64,000 bases of DNA from an uncultured Bacteroidota bacterium (GTDB lineage Bacteria > Bacteroidota > Bacteroidia > Flavobacteriales > Flavobacteriaceae): positions 17,449 through 81,448 of the forward strand of contig CACGZJ010000005.1 of the NCBI GenBank assembly GCA_902577515.1, given 5' to 3'. The notes below the pieces were generated by a model, which saw nothing but the letters and a program-made list of their open reading frames with translations, did no database searches and was not told where the DNA came from. A program made the position numbers and the translations under genes. Every line of letters starts with the position of its first letter. Within the stretch, counting starts at the first letter, position 1. Shown here one piece after another: positions 37,397 to 47,061 of this stretch.

Positions 37397-40225
37397 ATGT
37401 TTAAGGAAAATTTTACTCGAAGACATATTGGACCAAACTCTTCTGAGTTAAATAAAATTCTAGGTACAATTGGTGTCACATCTGTTGAACAACTTCTTGA
37501 GCAAACTATTCCTGAAAAGATTAGATTAAAAAATGACTTAAATATTCCAGAGGGTATTTCTGAAATGGAATTTTTAAAGGAGATAAAAAAATTATCATCT
37601 CTAAATCAGAAGTTTAAAACATACATTGGTCTTGGTTATCATGACACTTTCACCCCCTCTGTTATTCAAAGAAATATTTTGGAAAATCCAGGATGGTATA
37701 CAGCTTACACTCCCTATCAACCTGAAATTGCTCAGGGAAGACTTGAAGCTTTATTAAATTTCCAAACAATGGTTTGCGATATTACTAAAATGGAAATAGC
37801 AAACGCCTCACTTTTGGATGAGGGTACTTCAGCCGCTGAAGCCATGATAATGATGTATAATAATAGATCAAAAGATCAGAAGTCAACAAACCAAAATAAG
37901 TTTTATGTTGACTCTAACATCTTTCCACAAACTTTAGCTGTTCTATCAACAAGAGCTAAACCACTTGATATTGAATTAGTAGTAGGTGATATAAAAGAGT
38001 TAAATGAAAATGAGTTTTTTGGATGTATTATTCAATATCCTGGAAAGGATGGAAAACTGGAGGAGATAGATAATTTATTAGAATCAATAAATAATGAAAA
38101 TCTTAAAGTAATAATTGCTGTTGATTTAATGTCAATAGTCTTGATTGAACCTCCTAATCCTGATAAAATTGATGTTGTTGTTGGAACAACTCAAAGATTT
38201 GGAATACCTCTTGGTTATGGAGGTCCTCATGCTGCTTTTTTTGCAACTAAAGAAAAATACAAAAGAAATATACCAGGAAGAATTATTGGCGTAACCAAGG
38301 ACCTTGATGGTGATTATTCACTTAGGATGGCTCTTCAAACTAGAGAACAACATATTAAAAGAGACAGAGCTACATCAAATATTTGTACTGCACAAGTTCT
38401 ATTAGCAGTAATGGCTGGAATGTATGCAGTCTATCATGGTTCAGAAGGCTTAAAAGAAATTTCAAAATCAATTCACCTTAAGGCTGTTTATCTAAAAAGA
38501 AGTATAGAATCAGTTGGACTTCAAATTAAATATTCTAAATACTTTGACACAGTTACAGTCTTATGTGACTCAAAAAAAATTAAAGAATTAGCTGCTTTAA
38601 AAAAGATTAATTTCTGCTTTCTATCAAATAGTGAAATATCAATTTCTGTAAATGAAAAAACTAATTTGAAAGATCTTAAAGAGATTATTTCAGTTTTTGA
38701 AGAGTTCACAAATAAAAAATCAACTATAAAGGAGTTCCCAACAGATATTGAATTAATTAATGAAAGAAAATCTGAAATTTTATCTCATCCTGTTTTCAAT
38801 TCATATCACTCTGAAACTTCATTAATGAGATATATAAAATCATTAGAGAATAAGGATTTATCTTTAACTCAGTCTATGATCTCACTTGGATCTTGTACTA
38901 TGAAATTAAATTCAGCTTCAGAAATGATCCCATTAAGTTGGAGCGAGTGGAATAGTATACATCCTTTTGTTCCTGTTGATCAAGCAAAAGGATATCACGA
39001 GGTAATAAATAGATTAGAAGGGTACCTTTCAGAAATTACAGGTTTTGCTGCAACTTCATTACAACCAAATTCTGGTGCTCAAGGAGAATACAGTGGGTTA
39101 ATGGTAATTAAATCTTATTTAGATAAAAAAGGTGATAGTCACAGAAACATATGTCTAATTCCATCTTCTGCTCATGGAACTAATCCTGCATCAGCAATTA
39201 TGGCTGGATTAGAAGTAGTAGTTATTAATACTGATGAGAGAGGAAATATTGATATTGAAGATCTTAAAACTAAAGTAAACGAACATAAAGATAACCTTGC
39301 TGCATTAATGATTACTTACCCATCTACTCATGGAGTATTTGAATCTGAGATTCAATCAATTAATGACTTGATTCATCAAAATGGTGGTCAGGTATACATG
39401 GATGGTGCCAATATGAACGCACAGGTTGGATTGACTAGTCCAAAAATAATTGGCGCTGATGTTTGTCATTTGAATCTTCATAAAACTTTCTCTATTCCTC
39501 ATGGGGGTGGTGGTCCAGGTGTTGGACCAATTTGTGTAGCAGAACATCTTAAAGAATTCCTTCCATCTAATCCATTAATTAAGACAGGTGGAGATGATTC
39601 ACTTGAAGCAATTTCATCTGCACCCTGGGGATCTGCACTTGTTTGCCTTATATCATACGGATATATAAGGATGTTAGGTAGAAATGGTATTAAAAAATCT
39701 ACAGAAATTGCAATTGTAAATGCAAACTATTTGAAGACTAAACTCGAGAAAAATTATAAAATACTTTACAGTGGAGAAAATGGAAGATCAGCACATGAAT
39801 TTATTATAGATTGTAGAGATTTCAAAAAATATAATATTGAAGTTGTAGATATTGCCAAAAGACTAATAGATTATGGATTTCATGCTCCAACAGTTTCATT
39901 TCCTGTTCCCGGTACTATGATGATTGAACCTACTGAAAGTGAAAATTTAAATGAATTAGATAAATTTTGTGAAGCTCTTAATTCAATTTATACTGAGATT
40001 ATTTCTGATGATGATTCCAAAAGGGAGATGCTCAGGAATTCTCCCCATACATTAAAGATGTTGACATCGACTGACTGGCCATATAGTTATAGTAGAGAAG
40101 ACGCCTCATTCCCTAAAAGCTATTTAAAAACTAATAAATTTTGGCCATCAGTTAGAAGAGTAGATGAAGCTTATGGTGACAGGAATTTAATTTGTAGCTG
40201 CCCTCCTATAGAGACTTATCAATAA
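37397..40225 (+). CDS. gcvP: glycine dehydrogenase (decarboxylating), P protein
   Basis: PLP-dependent P protein of the glycine cleavage system, decarboxylating glycine and passing the aminomethyl group to the lipoyl H protein. The 942 residues form the fused single-chain type, with both halves recognisable: FIGLGYH-like GLGYHDTFTP near residue 75 and TPYQPEIAQGRLE near 105 in the first, and LGSCTMKLNSASEM, SAHGTNPASA and the PLP-lysine segment NLHKTFSIPHGGGGPG (near residue 700) in the second. ATG at 37397 is preferred over TTG one codon earlier. GcvT and GcvH genes are not in the window. Confidence 0.96.
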   Translation: MFKENFTRRHIGPNSSELNKILGTIGVTSVEQLLEQTIPEKIRLKNDLNIPEGISEMEFLKEIKKLSSLNQKFKTYIGLGYHDTFTPSVIQRNILENPGWYTAYTPYQPEIAQGRLEALLNFQTMVCDITKMEIANASLLDEGTSAAEAMIMMYNNRSKDQKSTNQNKFYVDSNIFPQTLAVLSTRAKPLDIELVVGDIKELNENEFFGCIIQYPGKDGKLEEIDNLLESINNENLKVIIAVDLMSIVLIEPPNPDKIDVVVGTTQRFGIPLGYGGPHAAFFATKEKYKRNIPGRIIGVTKDLDGDYSLRMALQTREQHIKRDRATSNICTAQVLLAVMAGMYAVYHGSEGLKEISKSIHLKAVYLKRSIESVGLQIKYSKYFDTVTVLCDSKKIKELAALKKINFCFLSNSEISISVNEKTNLKDLKEIISVFEEFTNKKSTIKEFPTDIELINERKSEILSHPVFNSYHSETSLMRYIKSLENKDLSLTQSMISLGSCTMKLNSASEMIPLSWSEWNSIHPFVPVDQAKGYHEVINRLEGYLSEITGFAATSLQPNSGAQGEYSGLMVIKSYLDKKGDSHRNICLIPSSAHGTNPASAIMAGLEVVVINTDERGNIDIEDLKTKVNEHKDNLAALMITYPSTHGVFESEIQSINDLIHQNGGQVYMDGANMNAQVGLTSPKIIGADVCHLNLHKTFSIPHGGGGPGVGPICVAEHLKEFLPSNPLIKTGGDDSLEAISSAPWGSALVCLISYGYIRMLGRNGIKKSTEIAIVNANYLKTKLEKNYKILYSGENGRSAHEFIIDCRDFKKYNIEVVDIAKRLIDYGFHAPTVSFPVPGTMMIEPTESENLNELDKFCEALNSIYTEIISDDDSKREMLRNSPHTLKMLTSTDWPYSYSREDASFPKSYLKTNKFWPSVRRVDEAYGDRNLICSCPPIETYQ

Positions 40226-40243
40226 TTTAAGTAATTTTATAAA

Positions 40244-41314
40244 ATGAACTACAGAATAACTGGTACAGGAAGCTGCACACCAGATATCACAAAGAAAAAT
40301 TCAGATTTTCTTAAGAATAAATTTCTCGATAGAGATGGGAGTGATATTCAAAGTTCAAATCCAGAAATAATCGAAAAGTTTAAGTCTATAACTGGTATTA
40401 CTGAGCGAAGGTATGCTTCTAATGAAATAAATTGTTCTGACTTAGCAACAGATGCTGCACGAAGTGCAATTGTTGATTCAAAAATTGATCAAGAAACTTT
40501 AGACTATATTATTGTCGCTCATAATGCAGGAGATATTTCATGTAATAGTGGACAAGTAGATACACTTCCTTCAATTGCTTCAAAAGTTAAAGCAAAACTT
40601 AAAATTAAAAATCCAAATTGTGTAGCATATGATATTATTTGTGGTTGTCCAGGTTGGGTAGAAGGAATGATTCAAGCAAAATCTTTTATTAACTCTGGAA
40701 TGGCAAGTAAATGTTTAATAATTGGATGTGACACACTTTCAAGAATTCTAGACGAAAACGATAGAGACTCAATGATATATGCAGATGGATCTGGTGCTAC
40801 AATATTAGAAAAAGACACTTCTTATGATGGGGGAATATTATCTCATAAATCTGCAACTTTTACCTATGAGGGTGAAAATGATTTTATATTCTATGGCTCA
40901 TCATATGATAAAGAATTAAGAGAGAGTAGCGATCAGAAGTTTATCAAAATGCAGGGTAGAAAAGTATATGAATTTGCACTTACGAATGTTCCAATAGCCA
41001 TGAAATCATGTTTTGATGAGTCTAAATGTAATATTGACGATCTTAAAAAAATATTTATTCATCAAGCTAATAAAAAAATGGATGAAGCAATTATTAAGAG
41101 ATTTTATAGACTCTATAAAAGTTCTGCACCAAAAGATGTTCTTCCAATGAACATTGAAGAATTTGGCAATAGCTCAGTAGCTACAATTCCAACTCTTTTT
41201 GATATAGTTAAAAGAAATAACTATGGAGGACATGTCTTAAATAAAGGAGATGTAATAATGTTTGCAAGTGTAGGAGCAGGTATGAATATAAATGCTATAA
41301 CCTATAAGATTTAA
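40244..41314 (+). CDS. 3-oxoacyl-ACP synthase III-family protein (KAS III-like)
   Basis: Thiolase-fold condensing enzyme of 356 residues, related to FabH. The catalytic triad is complete: Cys in DIICGCPGW (about residue 131), His in IFIHQANKKMDE (about 275) and Asn in EFGNSSVATIP (about 305). It differs from ordinary FabH in length and in several loops, so it may be a second KAS III with another starter unit. It is followed by an MlaE-like permease after 5 bases and an MlaF-like ATPase, and lies 18 bases behind gcvP. A role in supplying lipid to that transporter is only a suggestion from context. Confidence 0.85.
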   Translation: MNYRITGTGSCTPDITKKNSDFLKNKFLDRDGSDIQSSNPEIIEKFKSITGITERRYASNEINCSDLATDAARSAIVDSKIDQETLDYIIVAHNAGDISCNSGQVDTLPSIASKVKAKLKIKNPNCVAYDIICGCPGWVEGMIQAKSFINSGMASKCLIIGCDTLSRILDENDRDSMIYADGSGATILEKDTSYDGGILSHKSATFTYEGENDFIFYGSSYDKELRESSDQKFIKMQGRKVYEFALTNVPIAMKSCFDESKCNIDDLKKIFIHQANKKMDEAIIKRFYRLYKSSAPKDVLPMNIEEFGNSSVATIPTLFDIVKRNNYGGHVLNKGDVIMFASVGAGMNINAITYKI

Positions 41315-41319
41315 TCATA

Positions 41320-42057
41320 ATGAAACTTTTTTTTCATATAGGTAGGTATTTCTTAATGATTAAATACACTTTTACAAAATTTACTAAGTGGAATGTTTTA
41401 AAAAAATTAATTATTCAAGAGATTGATGATCTCATTATTGGCTCAATTTGGATTGTAGCTTTCATGTCTTTTTTAGTGGGAGGCGTCGTTGCAATTCAGA
41501 CTGCGCTTAATATCGAGAGTCCTTTTCTACCTGGAAATCTTATTGGATTTGCAACAAGACAATCAGTAATTCTAGAATTTGCTCCAACTTTAATTTCTAT
41601 AATTATGGCAGGAAAGGTTGGATCTTTTATTACATCTAGCATTGGAACTATGAGAGTGACAGAGCAAATAGATGCTCTGGAAGTAATGGGTGTTAATTCA
41701 TTTAATTATCTAATTTTTCCTAAAATTATTTCTTTAATGTTATATCCCTTTTTAATTACTTTAGCAATGTTTCTAGGAATACTAGGTGGTTACGTAGCAA
41801 GTGTTTATGCAGGATTTTCTACAAGTTTTGATTTTATTCAAGGAATTCAACTAGATTTTAAAGTGTTTCACGTAATATATGCATATATAAAGACAACATT
41901 ATTTGCATTTATTTTAGCTACAATTCCATCTTATCACGGATTCTTTATGAAAGGTGGTGCATTGGAAGTTGGTAAAGCAAGTAATATATCTTTTGTTTGG
42001 ACAAGTATAGTAATTATCATAATTAACTTTGTTGTAACTCAACTTTTATTAGCCTAA
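41320..42057 (+). CDS. mlaE: MlaE-like ABC transporter permease
   Basis: Membrane subunit of an MCE-type lipid transporter that moves phospholipid between inner and outer membranes. The 245 residues contain five or six membrane helices and the family segment EFAPTLISIIMAGKVGSFITSS in outline, with TEQIDALEVMGVNSF near residue 120 and IPSYHGFFMKGGALEVGKA near the C-terminus. The stop codon overlaps the start of the ATPase gene (TAATG). The MCE-domain partner MlaD is not adjacent. Confidence 0.9.
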   Translation: MKLFFHIGRYFLMIKYTFTKFTKWNVLKKLIIQEIDDLIIGSIWIVAFMSFLVGGVVAIQTALNIESPFLPGNLIGFATRQSVILEFAPTLISIIMAGKVGSFITSSIGTMRVTEQIDALEVMGVNSFNYLIFPKIISLMLYPFLITLAMFLGILGGYVASVYAGFSTSFDFIQGIQLDFKVFHVIYAYIKTTLFAFILATIPSYHGFFMKGGALEVGKASNISFVWTSIVIIIINFVVTQLLLA

Positions 42058-42812
42058 TGATTAAAGTAGAAGAAATATCAAAATCATTTGACGGAATTGA
42101 AATTTTGAAAGAAATTTCAACTGTTTTTGATAAGGGAAAGACTAATCTAATAATTGGTCAGAGTGGATCAGGAAAAACTGTTTTAATGAAATGTCTTTTA
42201 GGACTCCTTGAGGTAGAAAGAGGAAATATTTATTTTGATAATGAAAGATTCGATAAAGATAATATATCAGCATTAGCTAACTTAAGGAAAGAAGTTGGAA
42301 CTGTTTTCCAAGGAAGTGCTTTATTTGATTCAATGACTGTATTAGAAAATATTATTTTTCCAATGAAGATGTTTTCAAGTAAAACTGATGAAGAGATGTT
42401 ATTCAGAGCTCAAGAAGTAATTAATAGAGTTGACTTAAAAGATGCTGATAATAAATATCCTTCTGAAATATCTGGCGGAATGAAAAAAAGGGTTGCAATT
42501 GCACGAGCTATTGTTTTAAATCCAAAGTATCTTTTTTGTGACGAGCCTAATTCTGGACTTGATCCAAAGACAGCTATAATAATTGATAAGTTAATTCAAG
42601 AGATAACAATTGAGTACAATATCACTACTGTCATAAATACTCATGACATGAATTCAGTTATGGAAATTGGAGATAAAATTATTTTTTTAGTTCAAGGAGA
42701 AAAAGTCTGGGAAGGAAATAACAAAGAAATTCTAAAGACCAATAACAAACTAGTTAACGACTTTGTCTATTCTTCTGAATTACTTAGAAAAGTTGGAAAA
42801 TTAGGGAGTTGA
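42057..42812 (+). CDS. mlaF: MlaF-like ABC transporter ATP-binding protein
   Basis: ATPase partner of the MlaE-like permease. The 251 residues have Walker A GQSGSGKTVL near residue 34, the Q-loop in GTVFQGSALFDSM, the signature SGGMKKRVAIARA near residue 139, Walker B YLFCDEPNSGLDP and the switch His in NTHDM. SGGMKKR instead of SGGQ is typical of the MCE-linked family. It overlaps the convergent SDR gene by 12 bases. Confidence 0.92.
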   Translation: MIKVEEISKSFDGIEILKEISTVFDKGKTNLIIGQSGSGKTVLMKCLLGLLEVERGNIYFDNERFDKDNISALANLRKEVGTVFQGSALFDSMTVLENIIFPMKMFSSKTDEEMLFRAQEVINRVDLKDADNKYPSEISGGMKKRVAIARAIVLNPKYLFCDEPNSGLDPKTAIIIDKLIQEITIEYNITTVINTHDMNSVMEIGDKIIFLVQGEKVWEGNNKEILKTNNKLVNDFVYSSELLRKVGKLGS

Positions 42813-43472
42813 GTTTGAAACAGATATAAGTTTTCCATTAAATAATTTACCACCATTTAAAGCAAAATCTAAAATATAACTTGCCATTTCAATAGGATTT
42901 GTTTGTGCAACATACTCAGGAAAAGCCTCTTTCAGCATCTTTGTTTGTACAGCACCTAGAGCAAGAACATTAAAAGAAGGGCCATTTGGAAATTCCTCTG
43001 CTAATACTTCAGTTAAAGCAATAACTGCAGCCTTGCTGCTTGAGTATACTGATAGACCAGGAAATTTTTTTGAACCATTTACACCTCCAATACTACTTAT
43101 ATTTATCACATGGCCTGACTTATTAATTATTGGTAAAAGCAATCTTGTAATTTGAGCTAAACCAAAAACATTTACATCGTATGTTTGCTTAAAGGACTCA
43201 TATGAAGTTTTATCAAAGGTTTCATTTTTAAGATGACCTGCATTATTGATTAAAAAGTCAATGTTAACTTTTTTACTTTTCAAATCTTCAACTAAATTAT
43301 TTAATTGATCATTATCTGTTATATCAACTGAATAACAATCAATTCCTTTAATATTTTCAAGAGGCTTAGAATTTCTTGACACAGATATAACTTTATATTT
43401 AAGCTTAAGAGCCTGAACGCATATTTCATAGCCTATACCAGAGCTTGTTCCGGATACAAGGATAGTTTTCAT
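42801..43472 (-). CDS. short-chain dehydrogenase/reductase
   Basis: NAD(P)-dependent oxidoreductase of 223 residues. The cofactor motif GTSSGIGYE lies at residues 8-16, NNAG near 85, the catalytic Ser in INISSIGG near 130 and the YSSSK catalytic pair near 151-155. Several family members act on sugars, lipids or ketoacyl groups; nothing here fixes the substrate. It directly follows the pyruvate dehydrogenase E2 gene (one shared base), so it is probably co-transcribed with pdhA and pdhC. Confidence 0.85.
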   Translation of the reverse strand: MKTILVSGTSSGIGYEICVQALKLKYKVISVSRNSKPLENIKGIDCYSVDITDNDQLNNLVEDLKSKKVNIDFLINNAGHLKNETFDKTSYESFKQTYDVNVFGLAQITRLLLPIINKSGHVINISSIGGVNGSKKFPGLSVYSSSKAAVIALTEVLAEEFPNGPSFNVLALGAVQTKMLKEAFPEYVAQTNPIEMASYILDFALNGGKLFNGKLISVSNSTP

Positions 43473-44704
43473 TAAATTAGAATTGAGACTGGATTTTCAA
43501 TATAATCTTTCAAAGTTTTTAGAAACAATGAACCAGTAGCGCCATCAACTGTTCTATGATCACATGCTAATGTTAATTTCATAGTGTTTCCAACGACTAT
43601 CTCTGAATTTTTAACTATTGGTTTTTGAATTATTGCACCAATTGAAAGTATCGCAGAATTAGGTTGATTAATTATTGATGTAAAACTTTCTATACCAAAC
43701 ATACCAAGATTAGATATAGTGAATGTACTTCCTTCAATTTCTGATGGATTTAATTTTTTATTTTTTGCTCTTTCTGCAAAGTCTTTTATTTCTGAATTAA
43801 TCTCAGAAAGATCTTTGGAGTTTGCAAACTTAACAACAGGAACTACCAGACCATCTTCAACAGCAACAGCAACACCAAGATGAACATGCTCACTAAATAA
43901 AATTTTATCATCATACCATCTAGAATTAACTTTTGGATGGTTAGCAAGAGAAAGTGCAACAGCCTTAGCTATAATATCGTTAAATGAGATTTTTATGTTT
44001 TGAGTATTTATAAATTGCTGCCTAAATGATATCATGTTGTCCATTTCCAGCTCAATGTTTAAGTAGTAATGAGGTGCTGAAAATTTTGAATCAGACAATC
44101 TCTTTGCAATAGCTTTTCTCATAGTATTGTTAGGAATCTCATATGATGATTCTTTAACATGAGGCTTTGGTTGAGTAAAATGACTGTAATTTGAGGGTTT
44201 ATATGAGTCTATATCTCTCTTTATAATTCTTCCATTATCACCAGTCCCTTTAATTAATGAAATATCTATTTCCTTTTCAGATGCAAGTTTTTTTGCTAAT
44301 GGTGAAATAAGTATTCTTCCATTGGAGTCAGACTTTTGTTGATCTTGAGTTATTGGCTTTGGCTCCTCTTTAACCTCTACTTTTGGCTCCTCTTTAACCT
44401 CTACTTTTGGCTCCTCTTTAACCTCTGGCTTTGAATCACCTTTGATTAGAGACGATATATCTTCTCCTTTTGAACCTATTACAGCAATTATACTATCTAC
44501 AGGAGCTGTAGAACCCTCATCTATTCCTATATGAAGAAGAACTCCATCATGAAAAGATTCAAATTCCATTGTAGCCTTATCTGTCTCAATTTCTGCTAAA
44601 ATCTCACCTTCCTTAACATCGTCACCAACTTTTTTGAACCATTTTGCAAGAGTACCCTCCTCCATAGTATCACTTAGTCTTGGCATATTTATAACCTCAG
44701 CCAT
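43472..44704 (-). CDS. pdhC: pyruvate dehydrogenase complex E2, dihydrolipoyl acetyltransferase
   Basis: Core of the pyruvate dehydrogenase complex, moving the acetyl group from lipoamide to CoA. The 410 residues contain a single N-terminal lipoyl domain with Lys43 in EIETDKATMEF, a charged linker made of KEEPKVEV repeats (residues about 90-120), a peripheral-subunit-binding domain (ISPLAKKLASE near residue 131), and the catalytic domain ending with the active-site DHRTVDGATG near 383. The linker is encoded by near-identical 24-bp DNA repeats. It lies 1 base after pdhA. Confidence 0.95.
   Translation of the reverse strand: MAEVINMPRLSDTMEEGTLAKWFKKVGDDVKEGEILAEIETDKATMEFESFHDGVLLHIGIDEGSTAPVDSIIAVIGSKGEDISSLIKGDSKPEVKEEPKVEVKEEPKVEVKEEPKPITQDQQKSDSNGRILISPLAKKLASEKEIDISLIKGTGDNGRIIKRDIDSYKPSNYSHFTQPKPHVKESSYEIPNNTMRKAIAKRLSDSKFSAPHYYLNIELEMDNMISFRQQFINTQNIKISFNDIIAKAVALSLANHPKVNSRWYDDKILFSEHVHLGVAVAVEDGLVVPVVKFANSKDLSEINSEIKDFAERAKNKKLNPSEIEGSTFTISNLGMFGIESFTSIINQPNSAILSIGAIIQKPIVKNSEIVVGNTMKLTLACDHRTVDGATGSLFLKTLKDYIENPVSILI
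44359..44426. repeat. 24-bp tandem repeat encoding the E2 linker
   Basis: TTGGCTCCTCTTTAACCTCT plus four further bases repeats with a 24-base period: two full copies (44359-44382 and 44383-44406) and a partial third. Each unit encodes eight residues of the Lys/Glu/Pro/Val linker, so gain or loss of units keeps the frame. Confidence 0.85.
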
Positions 44705-44705
44705 A

Positions 44706-45707
44706 TTAATCTAATTTATGTTTAATAAATGGATAATCATTTTGCTCGTAAACAACATCATACATAACAGAAGTATCTGGAAATGGCGATGACTCTGAAA
44801 ACTCCTCACACTCTATAATTATTTTTTTAACTTTTTTATCAATTTTTTCAATATCAGATTTAGTTCCATATTTCTTTGAGATAATAATTTTTTCAACCTG
44901 AGTAATTGGGTCAATTTTTCTATACTCTTCGACTTCTTCTTTAGTTCTATACTGTTGAGCATCAGACATTGAGTGACCTCTATACCTATAAGTTTTTACA
45001 TCGAGAAGTGAAGGACCCTTACCAGCTCTAGCATGTTTTACACATTTATCAATTACCTCGGCAACTTTAACTGGGTCCATACCATCTACTGGCATTGAAG
45101 GCATTTCGTATGGCTCACCTAATTTCCAAAGATCTTCCTGACTTGTTGTTCTTGATACTGATGTTCCCATAGCATAACCATTATTTTCAACTATATAAAT
45201 AACAGGGAGTTTCCATAAAGCTGCAAGATTAATTGACTCATGAAATGATCCTTGTCTAATAGCACCATCACCTAGAAAACATAGAGTAACACTATCTCTT
45301 TTAAAATATTTATCACCAAAAGCAATACCAGTACCTAATGGTATCTGACCTCCAACAATTCCATGACCACCAAAAAAATTATATTTTTTTGAAAAAATAT
45401 GCATTGAGCCACCTAATCCTCCAGATGTACCAGTTGCTTTACCGAATAATTCTGCCATTACAAATTTTGGATCTTCTCCTAAACCTATTGCATGAACATG
45501 ACTTCTATATGAACTAATCATTCTGTCCTTTTTAGGATCTATAGAATGAAGACAGCCAGCAAGAACTGCCTCTTGGCCATTATAAAGATGTAGAAAACCT
45601 CTTATCTTTTGTTGAATATACTTAGCAGCAAGTTTATCCTCAAACTTTCTCCATAAAAGCATATTTTCATACCAATCTAGATAAGTCTTTCCAGTAATTT
45701 TTTTCAT
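44706..45707 (-). CDS. pdhA: pyruvate dehydrogenase E1 component, alpha subunit
   Basis: Thiamine-diphosphate-dependent E1 alpha chain that decarboxylates pyruvate. The 333 residues begin MKKITGKTYLDWYENML; MRGFLHLYNGQEA-like GFLHLYNGQEAV, GSMHIFS, and the TPP motif from GDGAIRQGSFHE to IVENN are present. I chose the ATG at 45707. A longer frame reaches 45791, but the extra 28 residues are not family-like and would include the promoter element at 45743-45750. The E1 beta gene is not in the window, which is usual for many Flavobacteriia. Confidence 0.94.
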   Translation of the reverse strand: MKKITGKTYLDWYENMLLWRKFEDKLAAKYIQQKIRGFLHLYNGQEAVLAGCLHSIDPKKDRMISSYRSHVHAIGLGEDPKFVMAELFGKATGTSGGLGGSMHIFSKKYNFFGGHGIVGGQIPLGTGIAFGDKYFKRDSVTLCFLGDGAIRQGSFHESINLAALWKLPVIYIVENNGYAMGTSVSRTTSQEDLWKLGEPYEMPSMPVDGMDPVKVAEVIDKCVKHARAGKGPSLLDVKTYRYRGHSMSDAQQYRTKEEVEEYRKIDPITQVEKIIISKKYGTKSDIEKIDKKVKKIIIECEEFSESSPFPDTSVMYDVVYEQNDYPFIKHKLD

Positions 45708-45742
45708 ATTATAAAGTTGAAGTCTGTAATCAAAAGACCCAG

Positions 45743-45750
45743 CAAAAATA
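45743..45750 (-). promoter_or_regulatory. Bacteroidetes -7 promoter element for pdhA-pdhC-SDR
   Basis: The minus strand reads TATTTTTG, a perfect TAnnTTTG match, 35 bases before the chosen pdhA start, in the 76-base divergent gap with murF. Confidence 0.55.
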
Positions 45751-45783
45751 CTGATTTCTTTAGTATATTGCAATAAAATAAGG

Positions 45784-47061
45784 TTGGACACTCAAAAATT
45801 ATATTCTCTTTTCAATTCCTGCTCAGGCGTGTCTATTGATACTAGGAAAATTAATAAAGATGAAATGTATTTTTCATTAAAAGGAGATAATTTCGATGGT
45901 AATGTTTTTGCAATGGAAGCAATTGAAAAGGGTGCAAAGTTTTCAATTGTTGACGACCTTGAGCAAAAAGATATTCATGATAATATTGTTTATGTAGAAA
46001 ACAGTCTAAAAGCTCTTCAAGATTTAAGTAATCATCATAGATCTCTATTTGATACAAAAGTTATTGGAATTACTGGTAGTAATGGCAAAACTACTACTAA
46101 GAATCTAATCTATTCAATCCTTTCTCAAAAGTATAATGTAATCAAGACAAAAGGGAATTTAAATAATCATATAGGAGTTCCAATCTCACTCCTTAATATA
46201 AAAGATGATATTGATTTAGCAATTATAGAGATGGGTGCTAACCATGTTGGAGAAATAAAAAGATTATGTGAAATTGCTATGCCAGATATAGGATTGATTA
46301 CCAATTACGGATATGCTCATCTAGAGGGTTTTGGAAGTTTTGAAGGAGTCATAAAAGGTAAAACTGAGATGTATGAGTACCTAACAGAAAACTATGGTCA
46401 CATAATTCTAAATAATGACGATAAATTACAAGTAGAGAATTGTAAGGGAGATCTTGCTGTAACTTTTGGAAGTAATAAAGATTCAGAGTTTATATTTGAT
46501 TATAAAAAAGATAATTCATCTTTGAAACTTAAAATTGATGGTTACGAGTTTAATTCAAACATCTACGGTGAATATAACTTTTCAAATTTAGCCTCAAGTA
46601 TTACAATTGGAAAGTTTCTCGACTTATCAAATAAAGAAATTCAAGAAGGACTTAACAAATTTTTAAATGATTCCAATAGGTCAGAAATTTTAATTTTTGA
46701 TAGTAATAAGATTTATTTAGATGCATATAATGCTAATCCTACAAGTATGATAGCGGCTATTTCAAATTTTGAAAATGTAAATACAAATAATAGAGTATTA
46801 ATCTTGGGAGACATGTTTGAACTTGGAGAATATTCAGATCAAGAACATCAAAAAATAGTTGATTTTCTTATAAACAAAGACTATAGCAAAGTCTATTTAG
46901 TAGGTGATAATTTTTCAAAATGTAAAACTGATGAGGGATACTTTTTTAAATTTTTAAACACTGATGAGTTAGCACAATCTGATTCATTTAAAAGTTTAAA
47001 AAATATGAATATTTTGGTTAAAGGATCTAGGGGAGTTAATTTAGAAACATTATTTAAATAA
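45784..47061 (+). CDS. murF: UDP-N-acetylmuramoyl-tripeptide-D-alanyl-D-alanine ligase
   Basis: Adds D-Ala-D-Ala, made by Ddl, to the UDP-MurNAc tripeptide, completing the cytosolic precursor. The 425 residues show SGVSIDTRKINKDEMYFSLKG near the N-terminus in outline, the ATP loop GITGSNGKTTTKN near residue 95, EMGANHVGEI near 151, and the C-terminal LDAYNANPTSM and LGDMFELGE. Start is TTG, as there is no ATG before the conserved STxxR-like segment. It is the only Mur ligase outside the main cluster. Its end overlaps the convergent acs gene by 8 bases. Confidence 0.95.
   Translation: MDTQKLYSLFNSCSGVSIDTRKINKDEMYFSLKGDNFDGNVFAMEAIEKGAKFSIVDDLEQKDIHDNIVYVENSLKALQDLSNHHRSLFDTKVIGITGSNGKTTTKNLIYSILSQKYNVIKTKGNLNNHIGVPISLLNIKDDIDLAIIEMGANHVGEIKRLCEIAMPDIGLITNYGYAHLEGFGSFEGVIKGKTEMYEYLTENYGHIILNNDDKLQVENCKGDLAVTFGSNKDSEFIFDYKKDNSSLKLKIDGYEFNSNIYGEYNFSNLASSITIGKFLDLSNKEIQEGLNKFLNDSNRSEILIFDSNKIYLDAYNANPTSMIAAISNFENVNTNNRVLILGDMFELGEYSDQEHQKIVDFLINKDYSKVYLVGDNFSKCKTDEGYFFKFLNTDELAQSDSFKSLKNMNILVKGSRGVNLETLFK

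Noticed and set aside
44359-44426. Tandem repeats as a CRISPR-like array
   Set aside because: They are in frame inside the E2 linker and encode the Lys/Glu/Pro repeats typical of that region.
45708-45791. Longer N-terminus for pdhA starting at 45791
   Set aside because: The additional residues are not family-like, the frame would overlap the murF start, and a promoter element lies inside it.
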